DNA of 64,000 nt from Neisseriaceae bacterium (GCA_017991555.1 JAGOQM010000006.1:124001-188000), one strand, 5' to 3'. Positions 1 to 11,125 are shown, counted from the first letter of the stretch. The notes: a model not told the origin generated them from the sequence alone. A program made the numbers and translations.

Positions 1-9
1 ACTGCTTAT

Positions 10-50
10 AGGCCTTTCTAGACGCTGTCCAACCGCGCCCAGAAAGGCCT
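10..50. terminator. Hairpin at the end of the TetR gene
   Basis: Ten-base arms AGGCCTTTCT (10-19) and AGAAAGGCCT (41-50) are perfect inverted repeats with a 21-base loop. The right arm overlaps the stop codon of the minus-strand TetR gene. No U-run follows, so it is either a weak terminator or an mRNA-end stabiliser. Confidence 0.45.
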
Positions 51-667
51 TAATCATTGGTGGTTGCGCCGGTGGCTTGGTCACCGCGAAAACCGGCCAA
101 CATGCGGCGATACAAGGCTTGCGACTCCACCAATGCGGTTTCTGCCGAGGCGACTCGGCCAATCCTGAAAGACGCTTCCATCAGCGCCCCATTCAGCATG
201 GTGGCCTGCATCTCCACCGGCGCAGGCATGAGGATGCCTTCTGCCTGTAGCTGTTGCAGCAGGCTTTGCAACGACAGCACGCAGCCTCGGCGGCTGGCCT
301 CTAAGTCATCGGCGCTGAGCACCGCTGGCGCATCGCGCAACAAAATTCGTTGCACTTCTGGCTCTAGGCTCATGGCCAAATATTCATCGCAGCGGGCCAA
401 CAAGGCCATCCATGCGCTGGGCTGGGCGGCTGCGAGGGCGTCTAAACGCTGATTTAATGCTTCATCTAAAACCAACGCCACGGCCAAAAAAAGCCCTTCT
501 TTGTTGCCAAAGTGGTGATAGAGCGCGCCGCGGGTGAGGCCTGCGGCGGCGGTTAATTCGTCCATCACCGTGTCGGCATAGCCTTTTTCGGTGAACCACT
601 GGCGGGCGGTGGCCAACAGTTTGGTGCGCGTTTCCTGCTTGGTTTCAGCGCGGGTTTTACGGGTCAT
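50..667 (-). CDS. TetR/AcrR family transcriptional repressor
   Basis: A 205-residue repressor. The N-terminal helix-turn-helix region (about residues 10-55, with the typical TetR ending GALYHHFGNKEGLF) binds DNA and the C-terminal helices should bind an unknown ligand. The start at 667 is chosen because AGAGG lies 8 bases upstream; an in-frame upstream extension would run through the operator. It is divergent from the MFS gene at 771, and the 27-base palindrome between them (699-725) overlaps this gene's own promoter. Autorepression together with control of the exporter is therefore the likely role. The ligand cannot be told from sequence. Confidence 0.9.
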   Translation of the reverse strand: MTRKTRAETKQETRTKLLATARQWFTEKGYADTVMDELTAAAGLTRGALYHHFGNKEGLFLAVALVLDEALNQRLDALAAAQPSAWMALLARCDEYLAMSLEPEVQRILLRDAPAVLSADDLEASRRGCVLSLQSLLQQLQAEGILMPAPVEMQATMLNGALMEASFRIGRVASAETALVESQALYRRMLAGFRGDQATGATTND

Positions 668-693
668 CGGTTTACCTCTATCAGAAGGGGCAC

Positions 694-723
694 ATTTTAA
701 TTGACATACACCGCGTATGTCAA
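694..723 (-). promoter_or_regulatory. Promoter of the TetR gene
   Basis: On the minus strand TTGACA (723 to 718) and TAAAAT (699 to 694) are separated by 18 bases, a near-consensus sigma-70 promoter. The -35 box is part of the operator palindrome, so bound repressor would block it. Confidence 0.65.
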
Positions 724-725
724 TT
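699..725. promoter_or_regulatory. TetR-type operator palindrome
   Basis: Perfect 10-base arms AATTGACATA (699-708) and TATGTCAATT (716-725) around a 7-base centre. Its position between a tetR gene and a divergent MFS gene is the classic location for a TetR operator. Binding by the adjacent repressor is inferred. Confidence 0.75.
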
Positions 726-770
726 ACAGTGGCGGACGATTCCTTCTCTTCTTTTATTTTTGGAGCCAGC

Positions 771-1961
771 ATGGCTAATCCATACAGTATTTTATTTCAA
801 AAACCGGGTACTAAGGCGTTTTCCAGCGCGGGCTTTTTTGCCCGCATGCCCTTATCCATGACCGGTATTGGCATCATTACCATGCTGTCGCAGACGCATG
901 ACTCCTATTGGCTGGCGGGCGCCGTGGCGGCCACGTTTGCTTTTTCTATGGCCATTTTGGCGCCGCAGATTTCACGCGCGGTCGACCGCGTTGGCCAAAG
1001 TAAAATCTTACCTTGGGTCACCTTGGTGTGCGTGCTGGCGCTCATTGCTTTGTTTGCCGCCACCCGCTTTAACGCGCCGCAGTGGACGCTGTACCTATTT
1101 GCCGCTTTGGCCGGCTGTATGCCCAGCATGTCGGCCATGGTGCGGGCCCGCTGGACCCAGCTTTATCGCGGTAGCTCGAAGCTGCACACCGCCTTCTCGT
1201 TCGAATCGGTGCTGGATGAAATTTGCTTCATCGTGGGGCCGCCGATTTCGGTGGGCCTGAGCGTGGCGCTGTTCCCCGAAGCGGGCATTGTGGTGGCTGC
1301 GCTGCTGCTGGCCGTGGGCGTGTACGTGTTTGTGTCCCAAAAAGCCACCGAGCCGCCGATAATGAACGCCAATGAGCCTCGAGGCCACTCGGTGCTGACG
1401 CTGAATTCGGTCAAAATTTTGGTGTTGGCGCTGATCGCCTTGGGCACCATTGTCGGCACCATCGACGTGATTGCGGTGGCCTTTGCCAAAGAACAAGGCC
1501 AGCCCGCCGCGGCCAGCTTGGTGCTGTCGGCCTACGCTTTAAGCTCCTGCATTGCGGGCCTGGTTTTTGGCACCTTAAAAATCAAAACACCGCTGCCGAC
1601 GCTGTTCCTGTGGGCCTCGCTGGCAACGGCCCTCACCGCGATTCCGTTCTTTTTTGCCAGCGACATTTGGTTCTTATCGGGCGTGGTATTCGTGGCCGGT
1701 ATTTTCTTCTCCCCCACCATGATCATCGCCATGGGCCTGGTGCAGAAAATCGTGCCCGAAGCCAAACTAACCGAGGGTCTGACCTGGATGGTCACCGGCT
1801 TGGGCATTGGCGTGGCCGTTGGCGCGGCTATTGCCGGTTCGGTCATCGACCAGTTTGGCACCACCAGCGCCTTCGGCATCACCCTTTTTGCTGGTCTAGT
1901 GGTGTTATTGGTGGCCTACTTTGGCCAGCGCCTGCTGCGCGATGGCATTCACATCGGCTAA
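771..1961 (+). CDS. MFS efflux transporter, TetR-controlled
   Basis: A 396-residue protein with about twelve hydrophobic segments, typical of the major facilitator superfamily (drug or sugar efflux type). The start at 771 is preceded by TGGAG at a suitable distance. A longer reading frame from 717 would begin inside the operator and is unlikely. Divergent from the TetR gene and sharing its operator, it is probably a ligand-induced exporter in the inner membrane. The substrate is unknown. A strong terminator follows. Confidence 0.85.
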   Translation: MANPYSILFQKPGTKAFSSAGFFARMPLSMTGIGIITMLSQTHDSYWLAGAVAATFAFSMAILAPQISRAVDRVGQSKILPWVTLVCVLALIALFAATRFNAPQWTLYLFAALAGCMPSMSAMVRARWTQLYRGSSKLHTAFSFESVLDEICFIVGPPISVGLSVALFPEAGIVVAALLLAVGVYVFVSQKATEPPIMNANEPRGHSVLTLNSVKILVLALIALGTIVGTIDVIAVAFAKEQGQPAAASLVLSAYALSSCIAGLVFGTLKIKTPLPTLFLWASLATALTAIPFFFASDIWFLSGVVFVAGIFFSPTMIIAMGLVQKIVPEAKLTEGLTWMVTGLGIGVAVGAAIAGSVIDQFGTTSAFGITLFAGLVVLLVAYFGQRLLRDGIHIG

Positions 1962-1980
1962 GGCATGCGTTAGCCACAAA

Positions 1981-2018
1981 AAAGCCGCGCTTAACCTTGT
2001 CGTTAAGCGCGGCTTTTT
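1981..2018. terminator. Bidirectional intrinsic terminator
   Basis: Arms AAAGCCGCGCTTAA (1981-1994) and TTAAGCGCGGCTTT (2003-2016) form a 14-bp stem with an 8-base loop. T-rich on the right and A-rich on the left, it can end both the MFS gene and the minus-strand ftsX operon. Confidence 0.9.
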
Positions 2019-2035
2019 ATGGGCCTGAAACCAAA

Positions 2036-2944
2036 CTAGGCTTTAGATTTATAGCTGTTCAGGTGTTGTTGGGTGGCTAGGTACGCCCCCAAAACGCCCA
2101 AGAGGCTCACCACGACAAACACCACAATCACTTCTGGTATGGTGAAGAAGCGCCATTGGAACACCACGCCGTAAGCACTAAAGGCTTCATCAAATAATTT
2201 TTGGGCGCCGCTGACAATCCACGAGCACAGAACCAGGCTCAACAGGCTAGAAAACATGCCCTGCCAAATGGCCTGATACAAAAACGGACGCCGAATAAAC
2301 GACGACGACGCGCCCAATAGTTTGGTCACTTCAATTTCTTCTTTTTTCGACAAAATCTGTAGGCGAATGGTGTTGTGCGCCACCAGCACAAAAGCCAAGC
2401 TCAGGGTAATCGCCAAGAACAAGGTCAGCTGGTTGAGTAAATGCATGATTTTCTGAATGGTTTGCGCCCATTCGGCATCGACGCTGGCCTGATCCACCAT
2501 GGGCAATGCCGCCAGCTCATCCTTTAATACCATCAATGCTTGGGCATCCATCGGTTTTGGGGTCACCACAAACGCATGCGGCAAAGGATTGCTGTCCATG
2601 AGCGACACCAGGTCGTTTTCGCCCATCCCTAATTGCAACTGCGCCAAGGCGGCATCTTTGCTGACAAACTCAATTTTGGCCACGTTGGTCAACGCGTCTA
2701 GGGTGGTTTCTACATTGACTAGGTCGTCTGCCGAGGCCTGTCGATCCATGTACACCGTGACCTGTGGGGTTTGCGTCAGCTGCCCAATAAACGGTGAGCT
2801 GCTTTGCACCCCCAAATACAAGGCCAACGGCAGCGTCATCGCCACCGCCAACATGGTGAAGGTAAACAGGCTGCCAAAAGGCTGTTGCCATAGGGCCACC
2901 AACGCTCGCTTGGCCGCCATTAAGTGTAAAGTGAATAGCCTCAT
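2036..2944 (-). CDS. ftsX: Cell division ABC transporter permease FtsX
   Basis: A 302-residue inner-membrane protein with the FtsX plan: one N-terminal transmembrane segment (about 22-45), a periplasmic domain of about 110 residues, then three C-terminal membrane segments (about 170-190, 225-245, 270-290). With FtsE it activates peptidoglycan hydrolases at the septum. Its ATG overlaps the end of ftsE by four bases, so the two are translationally coupled. It is the last gene of ftsY-ftsE-ftsX and is followed by a terminator. Confidence 0.95.
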   Translation of the reverse strand: MRLFTLHLMAAKRALVALWQQPFGSLFTFTMLAVAMTLPLALYLGVQSSSPFIGQLTQTPQVTVYMDRQASADDLVNVETTLDALTNVAKIEFVSKDAALAQLQLGMGENDLVSLMDSNPLPHAFVVTPKPMDAQALMVLKDELAALPMVDQASVDAEWAQTIQKIMHLLNQLTLFLAITLSLAFVLVAHNTIRLQILSKKEEIEVTKLLGASSSFIRRPFLYQAIWQGMFSSLLSLVLCSWIVSGAQKLFDEAFSAYGVVFQWRFFTIPEVIVVFVVVSLLGVLGAYLATQQHLNSYKSKA

Positions 2945-3594
2945 GCGCTTAACTGCCCTTCTTTGAGTCGCAAAATACGGTGGCCATAATCGGCCATAAG
3001 GGTTTCATCGTGGGCCGACACCAATACGGTCACGCCCGCCTGATGAAAAGAACGAAACAGCTCCATGATGTCCAAGGCGTAGGCGCGATCTAGGTTGGCA
3101 GACGGCTCGTCGGCAATCAGCAGGCTAGGCTTGTTGACCACGGCACGCGCAATGCACAGCCGCTGCTGCTCGCCGCCGGACAGGCTTTCTGGCCGCGCCA
3201 GCTCTTTGCCTTTCAGCCCCACTTTGTCGATCGCCACCAGCGCACGCTCAATCGCTTGATCACGCGTGTAGCCGGCGATTTGCAACGGCAGTAAGACGTT
3301 GTCGATGACGTTGCGGTCGAACAAAATTTTATGGTCTTGAAACACAATCCCAATGTGCTGACGCATATAGCCTAGCTGGTTGTCGTTCAGCTTACTCAAA
3401 TCCTGATTGTTAAACATCACCTTGCCGGAAGACGGCTTGGCAATCCCAGAAATCAATTTCAAAATGGTGGACTTACCCGCACCAGAGTGGCCGGCCAAGA
3501 ACACCATTTCGCCATGATGCACCTCAAAGCTTAAGTTCTTGAGCGCGGCAAAGCCACCGGGATAGGTTTTGCTCACTTGTTCAAAACGAATCAT
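2941..3594 (-). CDS. ftsE: Cell division ATP-binding protein FtsE
   Basis: A 217-residue ABC ATPase, normal length for FtsE. Visible motifs are Walker A GHSGAGKST (about 36-44), signature LSGGEQQR, Walker B LLIADEP and a downstream switch His in SAHDE. It pairs with FtsX to transmit ATP hydrolysis to periplasmic cell-wall hydrolases during division. It lies 38 bases after ftsY and overlaps ftsX by four bases, the conserved ftsYEX order of beta- and gammaproteobacteria. Confidence 0.96.
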   Translation of the reverse strand: MIRFEQVSKTYPGGFAALKNLSFEVHHGEMVFLAGHSGAGKSTILKLISGIAKPSSGKVMFNNQDLSKLNDNQLGYMRQHIGIVFQDHKILFDRNVIDNVLLPLQIAGYTRDQAIERALVAIDKVGLKGKELARPESLSGGEQQRLCIARAVVNKPSLLIADEPSANLDRAYALDIMELFRSFHQAGVTVLVSAHDETLMADYGHRILRLKEGQLSA

Positions 3595-3632
3595 CTTTAA
3601 TACTTTCTGTCAGGATTAGGAGCCGCGGCTGA

Positions 3633-5060
<1,428 letters not shown>

Positions 5061-5131
5061 AATTCTGCTTGTCTTGAAATAAGGCTGTAAATACCTACCA
5101 TTGTATCGGTAAATCATGAGGGGATAAATAA

Positions 5132-6463
5132 ATGCGTCAGATTTGTTTCACATTAATCACACTAATGGGCATGGCCGCCCTGCCCATACAGGCAAAAACC
5201 TTAACGCAGTCCCTCGACAATGGCCTTAAAGTCATTATTAAAGAAGATCATCGCGCCCCCGTGGCCGTGTCCCAAATATGGTACCGAGTGGGCAGCGTGG
5301 ATGAGCTAAACGGCACCACCGGCCTCAGCCATGCGCTAGAACACCTCATGTTTAAAGGCACCGACAGCGTGCCCGCTGGCGAGTTTAGCCGCCTTGTTGC
5401 CGCCACCGGCGGCCAATTCAACGCCTTCACCAGCCAAGACCAAACCGTTTATTACGAAACCACCGCCGCCAGTGCCCTTCCGGAAATGCTGCGTTTAGAA
5501 GCCGACCGCATGGCCAACCTCAATTTCAGCAATGACGCCTTCAAAAATGAAATGGAAGTCATTAAAGAAGAGCGCCGCATGCGCACCGACGACACCCCCG
5601 GCGGCGTGCTGTGGGAAGGCCTGTTATCTAACGCCTTTGTCGCCAGCCCATCGCGTCTGCCGGTCATTGGCTGGATGAACGACCTCGACAACATGCAGGC
5701 CGAAGACCTACGCGACTGGTACAAGCAATGGTATGCGCCCAACAACGCCACCGTGATCGTGGTCGGTGACGTCAACGCCGAAGAAACCTTGGCGGTGATC
5801 AAACGTGAATTTGGTGGCTTTAAGCCACAAACCCTACCGGTGCGTAAACCCCAAATCGAGCCCACCCAAAAAGGCATCAAGCGGGTTCAGGTCAGCGCCC
5901 CTTCCGAATTGCCAATTTTGGCCTTGGCCTATAAGGCCCCTAAGCTGATTAAACTGGACGACAAAAAGCCCTATGCCCTAGCCATGCTGGCGGCGGTATT
6001 GGATGGCCATGAGGCCAGCCGCCTGAGTAAAAAGCTGGTGCGCGAAGACAAAATCGCCCTCAGCGTGAGCGCAGGCTACGACTTATTTAACCGTGGGGCG
6101 AGCCTCTTTACCCTCACCGCCATGCCCACTCAGGGCCAAGACCTAGCCAAATTAGAGCAGGCGCTAAAAGACGTGGTGGCCGACATTGCCACCCAAGGCG
6201 TGTCTGAAGCCGAGCTGAAGCGCATTCGCAACCAAATGGATGCGTCTGACGTGTACAAAAAAGACTCAATGGAAGGCCAAGCGCTAAGCATGGGCTATTT
6301 GGAAATGGTGGGCTTTGGCCATGAGGCCGAAGAGCGCATGAAGAAAAACATGCAAAAAGTCACCAGTAAAGAGATCCAGGCCGCGGCCCAGTCGCTGGTT
6401 GATGACCAACTCACCGTGGTGACGCTCAAGCCTGAACCGATTAACCCTGCGAAAAAACCATAG
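5132..6463 (+). CDS. M16 family zinc metallopeptidase (catalytic member)
   Basis: A 443-residue insulinase/pitrilysin-type protease. A cleavable signal peptide ([21 protein letters not shown]) sends it to the periplasm. The inverted zinc motif HALEH (H-x-x-E-H, about residues 66-70) is intact, with a downstream acidic stretch (EMEVIKEE) supplying the third ligand. GAGGGG lies 9 bases before the ATG. It is divergent from ftsY and directly followed by a non-catalytic homologue. The same pair-next-to-ftsYEX arrangement is known from Pseudomonas. The substrate is unknown. Confidence 0.9.
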   Translation: MRQICFTLITLMGMAALPIQAKTLTQSLDNGLKVIIKEDHRAPVAVSQIWYRVGSVDELNGTTGLSHALEHLMFKGTDSVPAGEFSRLVAATGGQFNAFTSQDQTVYYETTAASALPEMLRLEADRMANLNFSNDAFKNEMEVIKEERRMRTDDTPGGVLWEGLLSNAFVASPSRLPVIGWMNDLDNMQAEDLRDWYKQWYAPNNATVIVVGDVNAEETLAVIKREFGGFKPQTLPVRKPQIEPTQKGIKRVQVSAPSELPILALAYKAPKLIKLDDKKPYALAMLAAVLDGHEASRLSKKLVREDKIALSVSAGYDLFNRGASLFTLTAMPTQGQDLAKLEQALKDVVADIATQGVSEAELKRIRNQMDASDVYKKDSMEGQALSMGYLEMVGFGHEAEERMKKNMQKVTSKEIQAAAQSLVDDQLTVVTLKPEPINPAKKP

Positions 6464-6478
6464 AAAGGCCATGACCCT

Positions 6479-7780
6479 ATGCGCATGAATACTTTAGGCC
6501 TAATGGCCCTATTGGCAACCGTCCCGATGGTTGCCCAAGCCGTTGAGATTCAAAGCTGGCAGCTGCAAAACGGCGCCAAAGTCTTGTTTATTGAAAGCCA
6601 TCAAAACCCGATTGTGGACGTGAGCGTGTCGTTTAACGCCGGCGGTATGCAGGACGACCCGGCCAAACTCGGCGTGGCGGGCTTTACCGGTGGCTTAATG
6701 GATGCCGGTGCGGGCGACTTAGACGAAGAAACCTTTAACGAGCGCACCGCCGACCTAGCGGTCAGCATCAGCAGCGCCGCCGGCACCGAAAGCGCCGGCG
6801 TGGGTTTTCGCAGCCTCAGCAAAAAAGAGGTGTTAAACCCCACCATCGACTTAACCAATCTGGTGCTCACCAAGCCACGCTTTGATGAAGCCATTTTAAA
6901 ACGCGAGCAAGACCGCGCCGTGTTGAGCCTCAAGCAGGGCGAAACCAACCCCGGCTTTTTGAGTTCGCGCGCCTACGCCACCCTGAACTATGGTGATCAC
7001 CCTTATGGCTACGGTGCCAAAACGACCGAGGCCAGCATTCGCGCCATCAGCCGTGAAGATTTGGTGCGTTTTCACCAGGCCCACTATGCGCAAAACAACG
7101 CCATCGTGTCGATCGTCGGTGACTTAAGCAAGTCTCAGGCCACTCGCTTGGCCGAGCGCCTACTACAAGGCTTGCCGGCCAAAGCCGCCGAACAGCGCGC
7201 CCTGCCCGCAGTAGAAACCGATAAAAAAGGCCAGCGCCGCAACATCGCCCACCCGTCTAGCCAAGCCAGTATTGTGATGGGCTACCCAGTGATTACCCGC
7301 GACGATCCTGATTACTACGCATTTGTGGTGGGTAACTATATTTTGGGCGGCGGTGGGTTTGAATCGCGCCTGATGAAAGAGCTGCGCGACAACCGTGGCC
7401 TCACCTACGGCGTGTCGAGTTCGTTTAGCCCAGCCAAAGAAAAAGGCACCTTCAGTATCGGCCTCAAAACCAAAAAGGCCACCGCCGAAGAAGCCTTGGC
7501 GTTGAGCCAGAAAGTGTTGGCCGACTACCTCAAGCAAGGGCCGACCGCCGCTGAAGTCAAACAGGCGCAGAACAACATGGTCGGTGGCTTTCCACTGCGC
7601 ATCGACACCAACGCCAAACTGCTGAGCTATTTAGGCCTGATCGGTCAATACAATCTGCCCCTAACCTACTTGGATGACTACCCTAAAGCCGTCGCTAAGG
7701 TGACGCCAGAGCAGATTAAAGAAGTGTGGCAGCGTCGCATCAACCCTAGCCATTTCAACATTGTGGTGGTGGGCGGCTAA
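6479..7780 (+). CDS. M16 family protein lacking the zinc motif
   Basis: A 433-residue homologue of the preceding protease, with a signal peptide ending in VAQA before VEIQSW. At the place of the H-x-x-E-H motif it reads FTGGLMDAG, so zinc binding and catalysis are lost. In two-gene M16 systems the inactive subunit forms a heterodimer with the active one, which I infer here from the 15-base spacing. The C-terminal half retains the conserved R/Y motif region around RDNRGLTYGVSSSF. A terminator follows. Confidence 0.88.
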   Translation: MRMNTLGLMALLATVPMVAQAVEIQSWQLQNGAKVLFIESHQNPIVDVSVSFNAGGMQDDPAKLGVAGFTGGLMDAGAGDLDEETFNERTADLAVSISSAAGTESAGVGFRSLSKKEVLNPTIDLTNLVLTKPRFDEAILKREQDRAVLSLKQGETNPGFLSSRAYATLNYGDHPYGYGAKTTEASIRAISREDLVRFHQAHYAQNNAIVSIVGDLSKSQATRLAERLLQGLPAKAAEQRALPAVETDKKGQRRNIAHPSSQASIVMGYPVITRDDPDYYAFVVGNYILGGGGFESRLMKELRDNRGLTYGVSSSFSPAKEKGTFSIGLKTKKATAEEALALSQKVLADYLKQGPTAAEVKQAQNNMVGGFPLRIDTNAKLLSYLGLIGQYNLPLTYLDDYPKAVAKVTPEQIKEVWQRRINPSHFNIVVVGG

Positions 7781-7804
7781 GCCAACCCACGATTTCAACC
7801 CCCT

Positions 7805-7837
7805 AGCCGTTTGCGCCCGATGCAAACGGCTATTTTT
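7805..7837 (+). terminator. Intrinsic terminator after the M16 pair
   Basis: Arms AGCCGTTTGC (7805-7814) and GCAAACGGCT (7822-7831) with a 7-base loop, followed by ATTTTT. Confidence 0.9.
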
Positions 7838-7854
7838 ACGCTACAATGGCCCTT

Positions 7855-10065
7855 ATGAATACGCCCAACCCTTCCCTTTTGCACAACCTCAATGAACAAC
7901 AGCTGGCCGCCATTACCTGGCCGGACGAACCTTGCCTGGTGCTGGCCGGCGCCGGCAGCGGTAAAACTCGGGTGTTGACCACCCGCATCGCGTGGCTATT
8001 GCACAATCACCGCGCCAGCAACCACAGCATTCTGGCGGTGACCTTTACCAATAAGGCCGCTAAAGAAATGCAGGCGCGGCTCGGCGCCATGGTGCCGTTT
8101 AGCGTGCGCGCCATGTGGATGGGCACCTTTCATGGCCTGTGCCATCGATTTTTACGGCTGCACGCCAAAGACGCCAACCTGCCCAGCACGTTCCAAATTT
8201 TAGACAGCTCCGACCAGCTGTCGATGATTAAACGATTGCTCAAAGAGCATCAGGTGTCGGAAGACAAGGTACAGCCGCGCAGCCTGCAAGGCTTCATCAG
8301 CAGCCAAAAAGAGGCGGGGTTTAGGGCCAGCATGCTGTCGGCACCCGATGCCCACATGAAACTGATGATCCAGCTGTTTGACCTATACGACCAGCAGTGT
8401 CAGCGCGAAGGCGTGGTGGATTTTTCGGAATTGCTGCTGCGCAGCTATGAGGTGCTGGTCAACAACGAGGCCTTACGCACCCATTACCAAAACCGTTTTA
8501 GCCACATCTTGGTGGACGAGTTTCAAGACACCAACCGACTACAGTATAAATGGCTGAAGCTGCTCGCTGGCCCCAACACCTCGCTGTTTGCGGTGGGCGA
8601 CGACGACCAAAGCATTTATGCCTTTCGCGGCGCCAACGTCGGCAACATGAACGACCTGATGCGCGAGTTTCAGATTGAGGCGCCCATTAAGCTGGAACAA
8701 AACTACCGCAGCGTCGGCAACATTTTGGCCGCCGCCAATGCGGTGATTGAGCACAACGACGATCGCTTGGGTAAAAACCTACACACCGAGGCCGGCGAAG
8801 GCGAAAAAATTCGCCTGCACTTTGCCAACAACGACTTCGAAGAAGCGCAGTTGGTGTGCGACGAAGCCAAAAGCCTAGAACGAGAAGGCTGGACCTTAAG
8901 CAATATGGCCATCCTTTATCGCAGCAACGCCCAGTCCCGAGTGATTGAGCAAATTTTGTTTCGCGCCGGCGTGCCGTATAAAATTTACGGTGGCCTGCGC
9001 TTCTTCGAGCGCCAAGAAATTAAGCACGCCCTGGCTTATTTACGCTTGGTGGCCAACGAACACGACGACAACGCCCTGCTGCGGGTGATCAACGTGCCGG
9101 CGCGCGGCATCGGCACCCGTTCGGTCGAGGCCCTGCAAGCGCTGGCTCAAACCCACGGCGTGTCGCTGTGGCAAGCGGCCTGCATGCAGGCGCAAAATAA
9201 ACCAACGTCTAAAATTGGGGCGTTCATCCTCTTGGTCGACGCCCTCAAACAGGTGGCCCAAAGCAGCATCCTGCCCGACCTGATGCGCGAAGTCATTCAC
9301 CAGTCTGGCCTGTATGGCTTTTACGAAAACAACCCCAAAGAAAGCCAGGATCGCCTCGATAACCTGAATGAGTTGATCAGTGCCGCCACCACCTTCGACC
9401 CCAACGACGTCATGTTTGAAGCGCCAGAAGCCGAAAGCACCGAACCGGTGTCACCGCTGCTGGCATTTTTAAGCAACGCCGCTTTGGAATCGGGCGAGCA
9501 TCAGGCGATTGAAGGCGTGGAAGCCTTACAAATGATGACCATCCATGCGGCCAAAGGCTTGGAGTTTGACGCCGTGTTTTTAACCGGCCTCGAAGAAGGC
9601 CTGTTCCCAAGCGAATACAGCCTGGCCGAACAGGGCGGCCTGGCGGAAGAACGCCGCCTGATGTATGTGGCCATTACCCGTGCCCGCAAGCGTTTGTACT
9701 TAAGCGCAGCGCAGCAGCGCATGCTGCACGGTAAAACCCACTTCGGCCTGTTGTCGCGCTTTATTGACGAGATTCCGGCAGCGCTGGTTCACAAAACATC
9801 GGCCACCTACGACCACGCCGAAGTGTCTTACACCAATCCTTATCAAAAGCCGCGCACCCAAACCGCGGCCCTGGCCAAAAACCTAAAGCAAACCCAGACC
9901 TATGCTGGTTTTGAAATTGGCCAGAACGTGCGTCACGCCAAGTTTGGCACTGGTGTCATCATTGATGCCGAAGCCAACGGCGACAGCGCCAAGCTGCACA
10001 TTAACTTTGGCCGCGACGGGGTGAAGTGGCTGGACACGCAATACGCTAACCTAGAGGCGCTGTAA
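7855..10065 (+). CDS. uvrD: ATP-dependent DNA helicase UvrD (helicase II)
   Basis: About 736 residues, SF1A helicase. Motifs in order: Walker A GAGSGKTRVL (near 33), DEFQDTN, GDDDQSIYAFRGA, QNYRS, TIHAAKGLEFD and VAITRARKRL. The C-terminal 50 residues (IGQNVRHAKFGTGVI...) form the Tudor-like domain typical of UvrD/PcrA. It unwinds DNA in nucleotide excision and mismatch repair. Two in-frame ATGs exist, at 7846 and 7855. TACAAT at 7842-7847 resembles a -10 box, which would favour the second start and a near-leaderless message. A strong terminator follows. Confidence 0.93.
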   Translation: MNTPNPSLLHNLNEQQLAAITWPDEPCLVLAGAGSGKTRVLTTRIAWLLHNHRASNHSILAVTFTNKAAKEMQARLGAMVPFSVRAMWMGTFHGLCHRFLRLHAKDANLPSTFQILDSSDQLSMIKRLLKEHQVSEDKVQPRSLQGFISSQKEAGFRASMLSAPDAHMKLMIQLFDLYDQQCQREGVVDFSELLLRSYEVLVNNEALRTHYQNRFSHILVDEFQDTNRLQYKWLKLLAGPNTSLFAVGDDDQSIYAFRGANVGNMNDLMREFQIEAPIKLEQNYRSVGNILAAANAVIEHNDDRLGKNLHTEAGEGEKIRLHFANNDFEEAQLVCDEAKSLEREGWTLSNMAILYRSNAQSRVIEQILFRAGVPYKIYGGLRFFERQEIKHALAYLRLVANEHDDNALLRVINVPARGIGTRSVEALQALAQTHGVSLWQAACMQAQNKPTSKIGAFILLVDALKQVAQSSILPDLMREVIHQSGLYGFYENNPKESQDRLDNLNELISAATTFDPNDVMFEAPEAESTEPVSPLLAFLSNAALESGEHQAIEGVEALQMMTIHAAKGLEFDAVFLTGLEEGLFPSEYSLAEQGGLAEERRLMYVAITRARKRLYLSAAQQRMLHGKTHFGLLSRFIDEIPAALVHKTSATYDHAEVSYTNPYQKPRTQTAALAKNLKQTQTYAGFEIGQNVRHAKFGTGVIIDAEANGDSAKLHINFGRDGVKWLDTQYANLEAL

Positions 10066-10076
10066 GGTTAAAAAGC

Positions 10077-10107
10077 ATAAAAAACGACCCCTAGGGGTCG
10101 TTTTTTT
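10077..10107. terminator. Bidirectional terminator
   Basis: Self-complementary ACGACCCCTAGGGGTCGT (10084-10101) flanked by an A-run on the left and seven Ts on the right. It serves uvrD and the convergent oxidoreductase gene. Confidence 0.88.
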
Positions 10108-10111
10108 CGTG

Positions 10112-11125
10112 CTACAGCGTCACCACAACTTTACCAAAGGCGCCCCGAGCCAAATGCTCTAAGGCTGCCGGCAATGCTGCCCAGGGGTAGGTCGCGTCGA
10201 TGATTGGCTTGAGGTTGATGGCATCGACGGCCCGTACCAAATCCACCAAAGCCCGCCGATGGCCGACGTGAATGCCTTTAATCGTGGGCGCTTTCACCAG
10301 CATGTGGCTGACAGAACCGTGCAAGGCGTCGTCGCCCATGGCGCCAATCATGGCAATGTAACCTTCCACCGCCACCACGCTTAAAGCCTGAGCCAAGTTG
10401 GCCCCCCCAACGTTGTTCAATACTTGCTCCACGCCTTGATTCTGGGTCAAGGCCAAGAGCTCTGCCACCCAATCTCCATGCCGATCCAACACGTAATCGG
10501 CGCCCAAGGCCTTGGCACGCGCGCCTTTTTCAGCATCGCCCGAAGTCAAGAACACTTCGGCGCCGTGCGCCTTGGCCAGCTGTAAGGCAAATAAGGCCAC
10601 GCCCCCGGTGCCCTGAATCAACACCTTATCCCCTGCCTTTAGGCCACCCTTCTCAATCATGGCAAACCAAGCGGTCAGGCCGGCGCAGGTTAAAGTACTC
10701 GCCTCAACGTCGGTTAAGGTTTTCGGCGCGCTCACCAATCCGGTGGCAGGCAGCACAACATATTCGGCCAACACGCCCGGACGACCCGCGCCCAAATTGC
10801 GGTCGGGGCCACCGACAGCCGGCCCCGTTAGTTTGCCATCCAGCCATTCTGGCGCAAAGCTGGAAATCACTCGATCACCAACGCGAAAAGCGTCGCAGCA
10901 AGGGCCAAGCTTGTCGACCACGCCGGCCATATCGGAAGCCAACACCAGTGGAAACGTCAGCCACGTCCACGCTTCCATCACGGTTAAATCACGGTGATTC
11001 AAGGCCACGGCTTGAACCTTCACCCTCACCTCGCCCGGGCCCGGTTCGGGCAAGGCCACCTGAGCCAGCCCTAAATGGGCCCGGCCACTGGCCGTTAACT
11101 GCCATTGCTGCATGAGTTGCGTCAT
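10112..11125 (-). CDS. NAD(P)-dependent medium-chain oxidoreductase, zinc-independent type
   Basis: A 337-residue MDR-superfamily protein with a GroES-like N-terminal half (NHRD near residue 44) and a Rossmann half with VLIQGTGGVALFALQLAK. The Cys and His zinc ligands of true alcohol dehydrogenases are not seen at the expected places, so a quinone-oxidoreductase or enoyl-reductase-like activity is more likely. AGGA lies 7 bases before the start. It is transcribed divergently from the LysR gene, its probable regulator. The substrate is unknown. Confidence 0.83.
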   Translation of the reverse strand: MTQLMQQWQLTASGRAHLGLAQVALPEPGPGEVRVKVQAVALNHRDLTVMEAWTWLTFPLVLASDMAGVVDKLGPCCDAFRVGDRVISSFAPEWLDGKLTGPAVGGPDRNLGAGRPGVLAEYVVLPATGLVSAPKTLTDVEASTLTCAGLTAWFAMIEKGGLKAGDKVLIQGTGGVALFALQLAKAHGAEVFLTSGDAEKGARAKALGADYVLDRHGDWVAELLALTQNQGVEQVLNNVGGANLAQALSVVAVEGYIAMIGAMGDDALHGSVSHMLVKAPTIKGIHVGHRRALVDLVRAVDAINLKPIIDATYPWAALPAALEHLARGAFGKVVVTL

